NCBI GenBank assembly: GCA_041609895.1
Contig: JBFIPX010000084.1
Span: forward strand, 1 to 12,691
Reading direction: 5' to 3'
From: JAHHLP01 sp041609895
Lineage (GTDB): Bacteria; Bacteroidota; Rhodothermia; Rhodothermales; JABDKH01
Length of the DNA stretch: 12,691 nucleotides
Every line of letters begins with the position of its first letter. The stretch's first letter is position 1. This document shows positions 1 to 7,083 of this stretch, piece after piece. The notes beneath the pieces are model-generated. The model had not been told where the DNA came from. It ran no database searches and was given only the letters and a program-made list of their open reading frames with translations. A program made the translations under genes and the position numbers.

Positions 1-2
1 GC

Positions 3-1091
3 TGCGTGGCGTTTGCCGGCTGCTCGGCCCAACCGACCTCGACTCCACTCGATTCGATCTTGCTGCCGGACGGGTTCTCCATCTCCATCTATGCAGATAG
101 CGTCGACGGTGCGCGATCTCTCCAGATGACCGAGCGGGGTACTCTCTTCATTGGCACTCGTGGGCAGGGCAGCGTCTACGCTGTCCGCGACGAGGACGGG
201 GATGGATACGCAGAGGGGCGTCATGTTATCGCTACGGGCCTCGAAAACCCGAACGGGGTCGCCTTCCGCGATGGCGACCTTTACGTCGCGGAAATTAGCA
301 AGATCTGGCGGTATCGTTCGATTGAGAATAACCTCACCAAACCACCAAAGCCGGAGCTGGTGACGGACCGCTTCCCGACTGACGGGCTGCACGGCTGGAA
401 GTATATCGCATTTAGTCCGGACGACAGGCTGTATGTACAAGTCGGAGCACCGTGCAACGTGTGCGAGCGAGAAGAACCGTACGCGAGCATCACACGAATG
501 AATCCTGATGGTTCAGGGTTCGAGGTTTTCGCCCGAGGCGTGCGCAATACAGTTGGGTTCACGTGGCACCCTGAAACATCCGAGATGTGGTTCACGGATA
601 ACGGCCGCGATATGATGGGAGATGACCTCCCACCTGATGAGTTGAACAGGGCGCCGACGCCAGGCATGCACTTTGGATTCCCATACGTTCACGGCGCCGA
701 CATACTTGACCCGGAGTTCGGAGGCGACGCCGATCCGTCTGAGTACGCAAAGCCGGTTCAAGAACTCGGCCCGCACGTTGCTGCCCTCGGCCTTGAATTT
801 TACACAGCCACGCAATTCCCCGAGAAGTACCACGGCCAGATTTTCATCGCTGAGCACGGGTCGTGGAATCGAACGAAGAAGATCGGCTACCGCGTCAGCC
901 TGGTCCGGCTCGACGATAACGGCGATGCGATCTCGTACGAAACGTTTGCGGAAGGGTGGCTTCAGGGAGAGAGTAATTGGGGCCGCCCTGTCGACCTTGA
1001 GGTTACACACGATGGCTCACTGCTGGTGTCCGACGACCAAGGTGGAGTCGTGTATCGGATATCATATACAAGTCAAACAAATCAGCCCTAA
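3..1091 (+). CDS. PQQ-dependent sugar dehydrogenase (L-sorbosone/glucose dehydrogenase family), lipoprotein, 5'-truncated
   Basis: The family oxidises sugars or related alcohols/aldehydes with pyrroloquinoline quinone and Ca2+ in a six-bladed beta-propeller outside the cytoplasm. The frame is already open at base 3. The first GTG (6) leads straight into FAGC, which looks like the end of a lipobox, so the true start and most of the signal peptide lie upstream of the window. Counting residues from the GTG, family blocks are visible: LPDGF (20-24), GLENPNGVAF (78-87), LHGWKYIAFSPD (128-139) with H129 as the likely catalytic base, APCNVCE with a Cys pair (C150, C153), ARGVRN (176-181) whose R180/N181 match the PQQ-contacting Arg-Asn of soluble glucose dehydrogenase, FTDNGRD (196-202), HGSWNR (284-289) and WGRPVD plus SDDQGG near the C terminus. 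Its stop overlaps the next ATG by one base (TAATG), so the two genes are probably translationally coupled. The family call is firm; the substrate cannot be read from sequence. Confidence 0.9.
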   Translation, partial: CVAFAGCSAQPTSTPLDSILLPDGFSISIYADSVDGARSLQMTERGTLFIGTRGQGSVYAVRDEDGDGYAEGRHVIATGLENPNGVAFRDGDLYVAEISKIWRYRSIENNLTKPPKPELVTDRFPTDGLHGWKYIAFSPDDRLYVQVGAPCNVCEREEPYASITRMNPDGSGFEVFARGVRNTVGFTWHPETSEMWFTDNGRDMMGDDLPPDELNRAPTPGMHFGFPYVHGADILDPEFGGDADPSEYAKPVQELGPHVAALGLEFYTATQFPEKYHGQIFIAEHGSWNRTKKIGYRVSLVRLDDNGDAISYETFAEGWLQGESNWGRPVDLEVTHDGSLLVSDDQGGVVYRISYTSQTNQP

Positions 1092-1885
1092 TGAAAGACA
1101 GAATCATCAAGGACATCCGAACCGGGCCCTGCGCCGCAATATCGCTGATCCTGCTACTCTCAACAATGCCAGCGGTCGCCCAGTCCGATGCTCAGGAGGC
1201 GACCCCCACTTCGATCACGGTAAGGGCGGTTTCCCATGACGCAAAAATTATCGGCTCGAATGTAGGAGGAGCTCGGATCGTAATCCGAAATGCTGCCACA
1301 GGCGAGGTGTTGGCCGACGGGGTTCAGAAAGGCAGCACGGGTAATACAACCCGAATCATGGTCGCACCGGCGCACCGCGATTCAGTGCGCTTCGCCACCG
1401 AAGGTTCAGCCAGCTTCGTGGCGGACCTTGCGATCGCTCAGCCGACGGTAGTCGACATTGAGGCGTTCGCTCCGTTAGGCACTCCCGGATCGATGATGAG
1501 ATCAAGTAAGCGGATGCTCGTGGTACCCGGGCAGCACGTCGCCGGCGAAGGAATTATTCTCGAGCTGAACGGTTTCACGGTCGAACTCATCGAGGCGACG
1601 GCGGCGACCGGAAGGATCAACATCGGCGCACGCGTCACAATGCTGTGCGGGTGCCCTACTCAGCCCGGCGGCATGTGGGACAGCAATGACATCACTATCG
1701 AAGCGTATCTCGAATCCGCTGGACGAACCGTGCAGATGAAAAGAATGGCCTATGCCGGCCGAACCAGCGAATACACAACGACCTTCGAGAATGTCCCTTC
1801 GGGCGTTTACGACTTGAGGATCATCGCGTCAGATGCCACAAAAGGTAACTTCGGGATGACGACCGGCATTGCGGTCGCACCGTAG
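1091..1885 (+). CDS. Secreted two-domain beta-rich protein with CGCP motif, function unknown
   Basis: I do not recognise a named family. The 264-residue product begins with a charged n-region and a hydrophobic core (about 12-28) ending AVA-Q, a standard signal peptidase I site after residue 30, so it is exported. The mature chain looks like two beta-sandwich-type halves. Residues about 40-128 resemble a transthyretin/carboxypeptidase-regulatory-like fold (VRIVIRNAATGEVLADG style). Residues about 155-260 carry TMLCGCPTQPGGMWDSND (183-200) followed by strands and a closing GVYDLRIIASDATKGN (238-253), reminiscent of FixH/YtkA-like or Ig-like domains. The two cysteines in CGC could bind a metal or form a disulfide; this is inference. 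The ATG shares its A with the TAA of the PQQ dehydrogenase, so a functional link to that enzyme (for example accessory or electron-transfer partner) is plausible but unproven. Confidence 0.8.
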   Translation: MKDRIIKDIRTGPCAAISLILLLSTMPAVAQSDAQEATPTSITVRAVSHDAKIIGSNVGGARIVIRNAATGEVLADGVQKGSTGNTTRIMVAPAHRDSVRFATEGSASFVADLAIAQPTVVDIEAFAPLGTPGSMMRSSKRMLVVPGQHVAGEGIILELNGFTVELIEATAATGRINIGARVTMLCGCPTQPGGMWDSNDITIEAYLESAGRTVQMKRMAYAGRTSEYTTTFENVPSGVYDLRIIASDATKGNFGMTTGIAVAP

Positions 1886-2004
1886 GTAAGAAGACATCAT
1901 GCATTTACTCTCCATGTCATCAAGCCTGTCGGCGATTCTCTTCTCTCGACGGCCGTGAGCGGGCGGGGCAGGACGCACAAGAAGCCGCAGCCGCCAAGTC
2001 CTTC

Positions 2005-2307
2005 ATGGTCGAGCAGGTGATGGCCGAGTTGAAGGCCACCTCTCACCGGTACCGGAAGATTTTGGACCGCCCGTCGATGAGCGCCGGGATCTACATACTT
2101 TCTTCTGGTGCCACCGATACCCAACAACCTCACAAGCGCGACGAGATCTACTACGTGATTTCCGGCTCCGGCAAGCTTCTTGTTCAGGGCGACACCCTCG
2201 CCGCACTTCAGGGAGCCGTTCTGTTTGTTGCCGCAGATGCGGATCATCGATTTATTGAGATTGACAATGACCTCGAACTGCTGGTAGTGTTTGGGGCAGC
2301 TGAGTGA
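2005..2307 (+). CDS. Small single-domain cupin protein
   Basis: This 100-residue protein is almost entirely one cupin beta-barrel. Cupin motif 1 is seen as QQPHKRDEIYYVISGSGK (40-57), with H43 and E47 as candidate metal ligands; the usual first His of HxH is Gln41. Motif 2 is GAVLFVAADADHRF (70-83), with H81 as the third ligand and Ala replacing the usual Pro. The family covers many enzymes and sugar/metal-binding proteins, so the substrate cannot be given. ATG 2005 is the first in-frame ATG but lacks a clear Shine-Dalgarno. The same frame stays open upstream with no stop back to about 1885 and reads AGQDAQEAAAAKSF just before the Met, which looks like the mature start of an exported protein. 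The annotated N terminus is therefore uncertain. Gaps of 119 bp before and 99 bp after suggest it may be transcribed alone. Confidence 0.8.
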   Translation: MVEQVMAELKATSHRYRKILDRPSMSAGIYILSSGATDTQQPHKRDEIYYVISGSGKLLVQGDTLAALQGAVLFVAADADHRFIEIDNDLELLVVFGAAE

Positions 2308-2406
2308 AGGGTTGCGTCTGCCCGCCCAAAGGGTAACTTTGTGACAATCCTTACGTCAACCCGTCCATACCAGGAGACTTCTCTCAAACGAGGTTGATAG
2401 CGGAAA

Positions 2407-4215
2407 ATGCAATTCCGGCACTTCTTCAGTCATTCGGCTGCCATTCCGGACCGGGTTCGACTGCTGTTTATCGCATTCGCGCTGCTCATTCTATTTCTGA
2501 CCGGCACGCTGTCGAAAGCCATTGCCCAGACGACGTCAGCTGCTGAGATTTTCGGTGTACAACTCGGCCGCGTTCACGCCGAAGGATTTGTTCTTGAACA
2601 GAGCGGAACGGTCACCATAACCGCGACGTGCCTCGACACGCGAAAAACCAGGCCGCTGTCGTCGAATGCGTGGATACTGGACGCTGCAACACGGACGCCC
2701 GTTTGGGACTTCGACGACTCCGACTCCGATCGGCGTGGTCGCAGTCTGCTCGAGACAAAGACTGAGGTCAGACTGCCCGCCGGAGCATACGAAGTCTACT
2801 ACGCATCCTCGCTCGACTGGAACGAAGCGCATTGGAGCCATGGTGGAATCGGTGACGTGGTACGCAACGTCGTAGATGAAATCCTGGACCGCAACAAGTG
2901 GGACGATTGGGGTGACTGGGAGGAAAAGTTTGACGAGCTTCGAGGTGACTTGGGCATTACAGTGCGAACGACGAATTCTGTCCGCCGAACGTCCGACATG
3001 GAAGCGCTCGCGAAGGATTTTCTGGGTCGCGCTTTTGTCACGATTTCCGGAATAGAAGACGACAACTACTCCGTTCGTGGTTTCGAACTCGAAAGACCCA
3101 TGCAGGTCGACATCTATGCCCTTGGCGAGATGATCGATGAAGATCGATACGACTACGGTTGGATTATCGATACTTCTACGCGACGCAAAATCTGGGAGAT
3201 GAATCGACGAAATTCCGAACACGCGGGAGGTGCCAAGAAGAATCGCATGAGTAGGGACCGCTTTCGACTCGATCAGGGCCGGTATGCGATTTTCTACGTT
3301 TCTGATGGCTCGCATTCGACAACCGAATGGAATGCCCCGCCGCCTTACGATCCGGATTTCTGGGGGATCACGCTGCTGGCGTCAAACGCGGGTGACATCC
3401 GCAACGTATCAACTTTTGACTACGAAAATGTCCCGCTGTCGCAGGCAGTCGTAAAGATTCGTGAAGTTAGAGATGACGAACATCGAACGGCCGGATTCTC
3501 ACTAAGTGCGCCAATAGCTCTCCGTATCTACGCGCTCGGTGAAGGGCGTAGCGGCCACATGTTTGACTACGGGTGGATCATGGATGCGGACACCCGGTCG
3601 AGAGTCTGGTCAATGGATTTCTCCGATACCGAACACGCCGGGGGAGCGTCGAAGAATCGACTGTACGATCGGGTTGTTGATCTTGACGCCGGTAACTACG
3701 AGGCGCACTACATCACCGACGACTCGCACGCGTTCAATGAATGGAATTCGGATCGCCCGTTCGACCCTGCTGCATGGGGGATGACTATCGTTCCGGCTAA
3801 TCCGACCGACGCCAATCGCATCGGAACGTTAGACCCGCGTTCGGACAAGAAGCCTCTCGCACAGATCGTTCGCGTAGGGGACAATGAAGAGGCATACACC
3901 GACTTTACGATCGACCGCGATGCACGCGTCCGCGTCTACGCGATCGGCGAAGGCTCCGAAGGTCATATGTACGACTATGGTTGGATCGAGGACCGCGGAA
4001 ACGGTCAGGCAGTCTGGGAAATGACCTATCGAATGACGGAGCACGCGGGCGGCGCTCGGAAGAACAGAATGGTCAACACCGTTGTCATGTTGCCGGCGGG
4101 TCGCTATCGGCTGCACTATCAGTCGGATGGTTCGCATTCATATGAAGACTGGAATGCATCGCCACCGATGGACGTCGACTACTACGGCATCTCCGTGACA
4201 CCTGAGAGTCGGTAG
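2407..4215 (+). CDS. Secreted protein with four tandem copies of an unnamed beta-rich domain (DYGWI/EHAGGA/SHS-EWN repeats)
   Basis: No named family is recognised. The 602-residue product has a long signal peptide (hydrophobic core about 18-36) ending KAIA-Q near residue 40, so it is exported to the periplasm or surface. The rest is four copies of one domain of about 115 residues. Copies 2-4 (about 209-325, 346-463, 486-597) share YA(L/I)GE, DYGWI, W-x-M, EHAGGA-x-KNR, a Y-x-SDxSHS strand and (E/D)WN followed by P-P-x-D. The distances DYGWI to EHAGGA (22 residues) and EHAGGA to SHS (31) are identical in all three. Copy 1 (about 45-187) is degenerate: it keeps AWILD...TRTPVW and LPAGAYEVYY but lacks EHAGGA, and carries an acidic, Trp-rich insertion (157-181). 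Conserved His, Asp, Glu and Trp could form a ligand or metal site, but no catalytic signature is known to me. A binding or adhesion-type role is inference. It stands apart from neighbours by 99 bp and 139 bp. Confidence 0.88.
   Translation: MQFRHFFSHSAAIPDRVRLLFIAFALLILFLTGTLSKAIAQTTSAAEIFGVQLGRVHAEGFVLEQSGTVTITATCLDTRKTRPLSSNAWILDAATRTPVWDFDDSDSDRRGRSLLETKTEVRLPAGAYEVYYASSLDWNEAHWSHGGIGDVVRNVVDEILDRNKWDDWGDWEEKFDELRGDLGITVRTTNSVRRTSDMEALAKDFLGRAFVTISGIEDDNYSVRGFELERPMQVDIYALGEMIDEDRYDYGWIIDTSTRRKIWEMNRRNSEHAGGAKKNRMSRDRFRLDQGRYAIFYVSDGSHSTTEWNAPPPYDPDFWGITLLASNAGDIRNVSTFDYENVPLSQAVVKIREVRDDEHRTAGFSLSAPIALRIYALGEGRSGHMFDYGWIMDADTRSRVWSMDFSDTEHAGGASKNRLYDRVVDLDAGNYEAHYITDDSHAFNEWNSDRPFDPAAWGMTIVPANPTDANRIGTLDPRSDKKPLAQIVRVGDNEEAYTDFTIDRDARVRVYAIGEGSEGHMYDYGWIEDRGNGQAVWEMTYRMTEHAGGARKNRMVNTVVMLPAGRYRLHYQSDGSHSYEDWNASPPMDVDYYGISVTPESR
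3031..3381 (+). repeat. Domain repeat copy 2 of the secreted repeat protein
   Basis: This encodes residues about 209-325 of the 602-residue protein. Landmarks are YALGE (237), DYGWI (249), EHAGGA (271), SDGSHS (299), EWN (307) and a terminal YDPDFWGIT. It has the same internal spacing as copies 3 and 4. DNA identity has drifted, with third positions differing in the motif codons, so the duplication is old. Confidence 0.85.
3442..3795 (+). repeat. Domain repeat copy 3 of the secreted repeat protein
   Basis: This encodes residues about 346-463. Landmarks are YALGEG (375), DYGWI (387), EHAGGA (409), DDSHAF (438) and EWN (445), ending FDPAAWGMTIVP. Compared with copies 2 and 4, the SHS serine is SHA here. 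Confidence 0.85.
3862..4197 (+). repeat. Domain repeat copy 4 of the secreted repeat protein
   Basis: This encodes residues about 486-597. Landmarks are YAIGEG (511), DYGWI (523), EHAGGA (545), SDGSHS (573) and DWN (581), ending DVDYYGISVTP, with the stop codon a few residues later. The protein therefore ends with a complete domain and has no C-terminal sorting tail. Confidence 0.85.
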
Positions 4216-4285
4216 CTACTGCCGCCACGGAATCGATCGGACCTCTCGCGGCCAATGAGCGCAAGGCCCGTCGTGCCAACGCCAG

Positions 4286-4355
4286 CGCTTCATCGCACCT
4301 GGTAAGCACAGTGGTGCCTACAAGGTGAAGCGATGTCAGGGCATGCGCGTGCCCT
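4286..4355. terminator. Structured convergent intergenic element, possible bidirectional terminator
   Basis: The region between the repeat protein and the methyltransferase contains nested inverted repeats. An outer CGCTTCA/TGAAGCG pair lies at 4286-4292 and 4326-4332, and an inner GCACC/GGTGC pair at 4295-4299 and 4313-4317. A separate compact hairpin, AGGGCA-loop-TGCCCT at 4338-4343 and 4350-4355, extends by one T-G pair to a GCGC loop and touches the methyltransferase stop codon. No U-tract follows on either strand, so intrinsic termination is only a suggestion. The remaining bases 4216-4285 show nothing I can name. Confidence 0.3.
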
Positions 4356-5035
4356 CACTTCTCGCGTCGCAGACTCTCCGCAACTATGGCTTCGCCCCGT
4401 TGCACAGCGCGCATGGCGTAGACCGCCGTCAGCACGTCCATTTCTTCTTGACCGAGATCTCCCTGGCAGCCGCGACGAGACATCCGATCGCGATACGCGT
4501 GATAAAGACAGAGAGCCGCGGCTACTGAAATGTTGTAGCTTTCGACGAACCCGGCCAGCTCTACCCTCGCAATAACGTCGCTCATCCTCATCGCCTCTTC
4601 AGAGACACCGTCCAGTTCGTTGCCAAAGACAAGAGCCGTACGATGGGTGAAGTCGATTACGTCCAGCGGCTCGGCTTTCGAATCAGGACTCGTTGTCACG
4701 ATCTTGTAGCCGGCATTCTTCAGGTCATGAAGGCAGTCAAACGAAGAGTCCCACGACGTGATGTCCATCCACTTTTCAGCGCCCTGACTCGAACGCCGCG
4801 CATGTTTCAGCGCCTCCCCGCCGGACACCAAATGAAACTCGAAGAAGCCCAATCCCTCAGCTGTTCTCATCACGGCGTTGACGTTGCCCATGTTGGCCGC
4901 GCCCTCAACTACGCTGACAACGGTGCGGGTCCGATTCGAGACGACGTCGCTTATCCTGGCAAGCCGGTCACCGGACAACATTGGCGAAAGAATTTCCATC
5001 ACCTTGGCCGATTCCACAGTTCTCCCATGGATCAT
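4355..5035 (-). CDS. TrmH/SpoU-family RNA 2'-O-methyltransferase (SPOUT superfamily)
   Basis: This SAM-dependent enzyme should methylate a ribose 2'-OH in tRNA or rRNA; TrmH-type tRNA Gm18 is the closest guess. The knotted SPOUT motifs are clear, counting from the start used here: motif 1 NMGNVNAVMRTAEGLG (48-63) with the invariant catalytic Arg57, motif 2 LVFGNELDGVS (135-145), and motif 3 GFVESYNISVAAAL (162-175) with the knot Asn168 and Ser170. The reading frame extends upstream to a GTG at 5143 (262 residues) with ATGs at 5134 and 5131. I prefer the ATG at 5035 (226 residues) because a GGGGGA Shine-Dalgarno-like stretch sits just before it, the extra 36 residues look non-conserved, and 226 residues fits TrmH proteins. 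The gene is divergent from the short-chain dehydrogenase and convergent with the repeat protein, so it is probably monocistronic. Confidence 0.88.
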   Translation of the reverse strand: MIHGRTVESAKVMEILSPMLSGDRLARISDVVSNRTRTVVSVVEGAANMGNVNAVMRTAEGLGFFEFHLVSGGEALKHARRSSQGAEKWMDITSWDSSFDCLHDLKNAGYKIVTTSPDSKAEPLDVIDFTHRTALVFGNELDGVSEEAMRMSDVIARVELAGFVESYNISVAAALCLYHAYRDRMSRRGCQGDLGQEEMDVLTAVYAMRAVQRGEAIVAESLRREK

Positions 5036-5135
5036 CAATCCCCCGGCGCGCGTCCGTTGCTTGGAAGACTGTAAAAAACCGAGATCGGCCTGCGTCGCGC
5101 CAACTCGGGCGTGCGGTTCCGTAGTAGTCATCATT

Positions 5136-5151
5136 CGTAACACGTTTAACG
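5136..5151. promoter_or_regulatory. Possible operator palindrome upstream of the short-chain dehydrogenase
   Basis: CGTAACACGTTTAACG is a 16-base imperfect palindrome (12 of 16 positions symmetric) centred on CG. This is the general style of LacI/GalR-type operators. It ends six bases before the dehydrogenase ATG and lies in the divergent gap to the methyltransferase. No regulator gene is nearby and chance occurrence is possible. Confidence 0.2.
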
Positions 5152-5157
5152 ACCATC

Positions 5158-5877
5158 ATGAATATAGCAGACAGCGTTGTGATCATTACCGGCGCCAGCG
5201 CCGGACTTGGATTGGAGTGTGCCCGCCAACTCTGTTCCGGGGGAGCTACCGTTTATGGACTCGCCCGCAGAATGGAACGACTACGCAATGCCGCAGAAGA
5301 ACTAGGTTCTTGTTTCAAGCCAGTTGAATGCGATGTCACCGAAGAGCAATCCGTACGAGATGCTATCGCGTCGGTTCTGGATGATTCCGGCCGAATCGAC
5401 GTTCTGGTTAACAACGCTGGACTGGGAAGCTTTGGACCGGTGGACCAGCTCAGCGTCGATGATTGGAACACGATGATGGACACCAACCTACGCGGTGTGT
5501 TTCTGTGCACAAAGGCCGTAGCGCCGGCCATGAAGAAACAAAATGAGAAGGGCGGTTTCGGTGGTCACATCATAAACATCGCCTCGGTAGCCGGACTCCT
5601 TGGTAATCCATCCATTAGCGGCTACAACGCGACAAAATTCGGCGTAAGGGGATTCAGTGACGCCGTCATGAAGGAACTTCGAGGTGACGGTATCAAGGTC
5701 ACTTGCGTCTATCCCGGTTCAATCGAGACCGAGTTCTTCGAAGTCGCGGGAGTCGATATTTCTCCCAATCCGATGACTGCGAAAGACGTAGCTTCCACGA
5801 TTCTGCACGTCATAGGTACGGGAGACAACTACCTCGTATCCGAGGTGGTTATGCGACCGCTGAGGCCACGCGGTTGA
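5158..5877 (+). CDS. Short-chain dehydrogenase/reductase (classical SDR, NADP-preferring type)
   Basis: This is a cytoplasmic NAD(P)-dependent oxidoreductase with a Rossmann fold. At 239 residues it has the usual length of a classical SDR and all hallmarks: TGASAGLG cofactor loop (11-18), ARR at 36-38 after beta-2 favouring NADP, D59-V60 after beta-3, NNAG (85-88), and the catalytic tetrad N110, S143, Y156 and K160 (YNATK), followed by PGSIETEF (186-193). The C-terminal LVSEVVMRPLRP resembles the YdfG/serine-3-dehydrogenase-like group acting on hydroxy acids or small alcohols, but the substrate cannot be fixed. There is no clear Shine-Dalgarno before the ATG. The TRAP binding protein starts 61 bp downstream, so co-transcription is possible and a 2-oxo/hydroxy-acid substrate would fit, as inference. 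Confidence 0.93.
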   Translation: MNIADSVVIITGASAGLGLECARQLCSGGATVYGLARRMERLRNAAEELGSCFKPVECDVTEEQSVRDAIASVLDDSGRIDVLVNNAGLGSFGPVDQLSVDDWNTMMDTNLRGVFLCTKAVAPAMKKQNEKGGFGGHIINIASVAGLLGNPSISGYNATKFGVRGFSDAVMKELRGDGIKVTCVYPGSIETEFFEVAGVDISPNPMTAKDVASTILHVIGTGDNYLVSEVVMRPLRPRG

Positions 5878-5938
5878 CGGGCGGTGCGGGGAGCGATAAA
5901 TCCACGGATCATCTACCACTATAGACAGAAGGCATGCT

Positions 5939-7054
5939 ATGAAGAGGCGCGACTTTCTAACGAAAGCGGCCACAGGTGTCGCCGGCGCCGGAGCGATAGC
6001 TGCCGGCTGCAGCAGTCCCGATCCCGGTGACCAGGCACCCTCGGTCCAGACGAGGAAGAATGTCAATTGGCGTTTGGCTTCGAGTTTCAGCAGATCCCTC
6101 GACACGATCTACGGTGCCGCCGAAGTCCTGGCAGAACGCGTAAGTGCGCTAACCGATGGCCGTTTTCGAATTCGTGCATACCCGGGTGGTGAACTCGTGC
6201 CTGCCCTGGAAGTGCTCGGCGCCGTCCAAACGGGCACGGTTCAGATGGGCCATAGCGCAAGCTATTACTACGACGGAAAGAACCCTGCCTTTGCCTTTGA
6301 CACTTGTGTGCCGTTTGGATTGACGGCGCGCATGCTCAACGGATGGTTCTACTACGGGGGTGGTCTGGACCTTACCCGCGAGTTGTTTGCGGACTTCAAC
6401 ATCATCAACTTCCCTGGAGGCAACACTGGTGTACAAATGGGAGGGTGGTTCAGACGAGAAATCAACTCGTTGGGCGATCTTAAAGGACTCACCATGAGGA
6501 TACCGGGGCTCGGCGGAAAGGTCATGGATCGGCTGGGAGTCAACGTACAGTTAATTTCCGGAGGCGAGATCTTTCCTGCGCTGGAAAGAGGGGCTATCGA
6601 TGCTACCGAGTGGGCCGGTCCATATGATGACGAGAAACTCGGCTTCCACAAGATTGTCCGGAATTACTACTATCCCGGATGGTGGGAGCCCGGACCGGGG
6701 CTGTCATTCTATGTCAACCGAACCGCATGGGACACCCTTCCGACAGACTATCGGGAAGCACTCGCTTCAGCCGCTGCAGAGGCGAACGTAGGGATGATGG
6801 CGAAATACGACGCACAAAACCCTCCTGCCCTGCAACGTCTTCTCGCAGCCGGCGTGTCGCTACGGCCGTTCGCCAGAGACATCCTTGAAGCCGCACGCAC
6901 GGAGTCCTTCAATATTCTTGAGGATTTTGCGGCGGACGATGCTCAGTACAGAAAGATTTTTGATTCCTTTATGGAGTACCGCCGGGCTGCCTACCGATGG
7001 ATGGGCACGGCGGAGCTTGCGTTCCAGGACTTTGCCTTCAGGAGCGCAACCTAA
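5939..7054 (+). CDS. TRAP transporter substrate-binding protein (DctP family, TakP-like), Tat lipoprotein
   Basis: This is the extracytoplasmic solute receptor of a tripartite ATP-independent periplasmic transporter, which delivers carboxylate-type solutes to a Na+-driven permease. The N terminus KRRDFL (2-7) is a twin-arginine signal and IAAGC (20-24) is a lipobox, so it is predicted to be Tat-exported and lipid-anchored at Cys24. Family blocks are YPGGELVPALEVL (81-93), GHSASYYYDGKN (104-115), MRIPG with the conserved carboxylate-binding Arg187, GEIFPALERGAIDATEW (209-225), GPYDD (227-231) and YYYPGWWEPGPGLSFYVN (243-260). The last three blocks match the TakP subgroup known for 2-oxo acids such as pyruvate, so such a ligand is likely but inferred. 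An AGAAGG Shine-Dalgarno lies about six bases before the ATG. The next gene starts 29 bp downstream. The membrane partners dctQ and dctM lie about 3.5 kb away on the other strand. Confidence 0.93.
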   Translation: MKRRDFLTKAATGVAGAGAIAAGCSSPDPGDQAPSVQTRKNVNWRLASSFSRSLDTIYGAAEVLAERVSALTDGRFRIRAYPGGELVPALEVLGAVQTGTVQMGHSASYYYDGKNPAFAFDTCVPFGLTARMLNGWFYYGGGLDLTRELFADFNIINFPGGNTGVQMGGWFRREINSLGDLKGLTMRIPGLGGKVMDRLGVNVQLISGGEIFPALERGAIDATEWAGPYDDEKLGFHKIVRNYYYPGWWEPGPGLSFYVNRTAWDTLPTDYREALASAAAEANVGMMAKYDAQNPPALQRLLAAGVSLRPFARDILEAARTESFNILEDFAADDAQYRKIFDSFMEYRRAAYRWMGTAELAFQDFAFRSAT

Positions 7055-7083
7055 GATGGCACATACCACCTTCAGGCCATACC

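Noticed and set aside
2327..2341. CAAAG-GGTAA-CTTTG small hairpin after the cupin gene
   Set aside because: Only five base pairs and no U-tract, so too weak to call a terminator.
4643..5074. 143-residue + strand frame across the methyltransferase
   Set aside because: Antisense shadow of a gene with clear SPOUT motifs.
5036..5143. Longer methyltransferase start at GTG 5143 or ATG 5134/5131
   Set aside because: Not excluded, but the N-terminal 36 residues look non-conserved and the internal ATG 5035 has the better ribosome-binding site.
6997..7083. Extended start of the DUF1569 frame at 6997
   Set aside because: It would begin inside the TRAP receptor gene and adds 29 residues unlike the family. 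ATG 7084 has a plausible AGG upstream.
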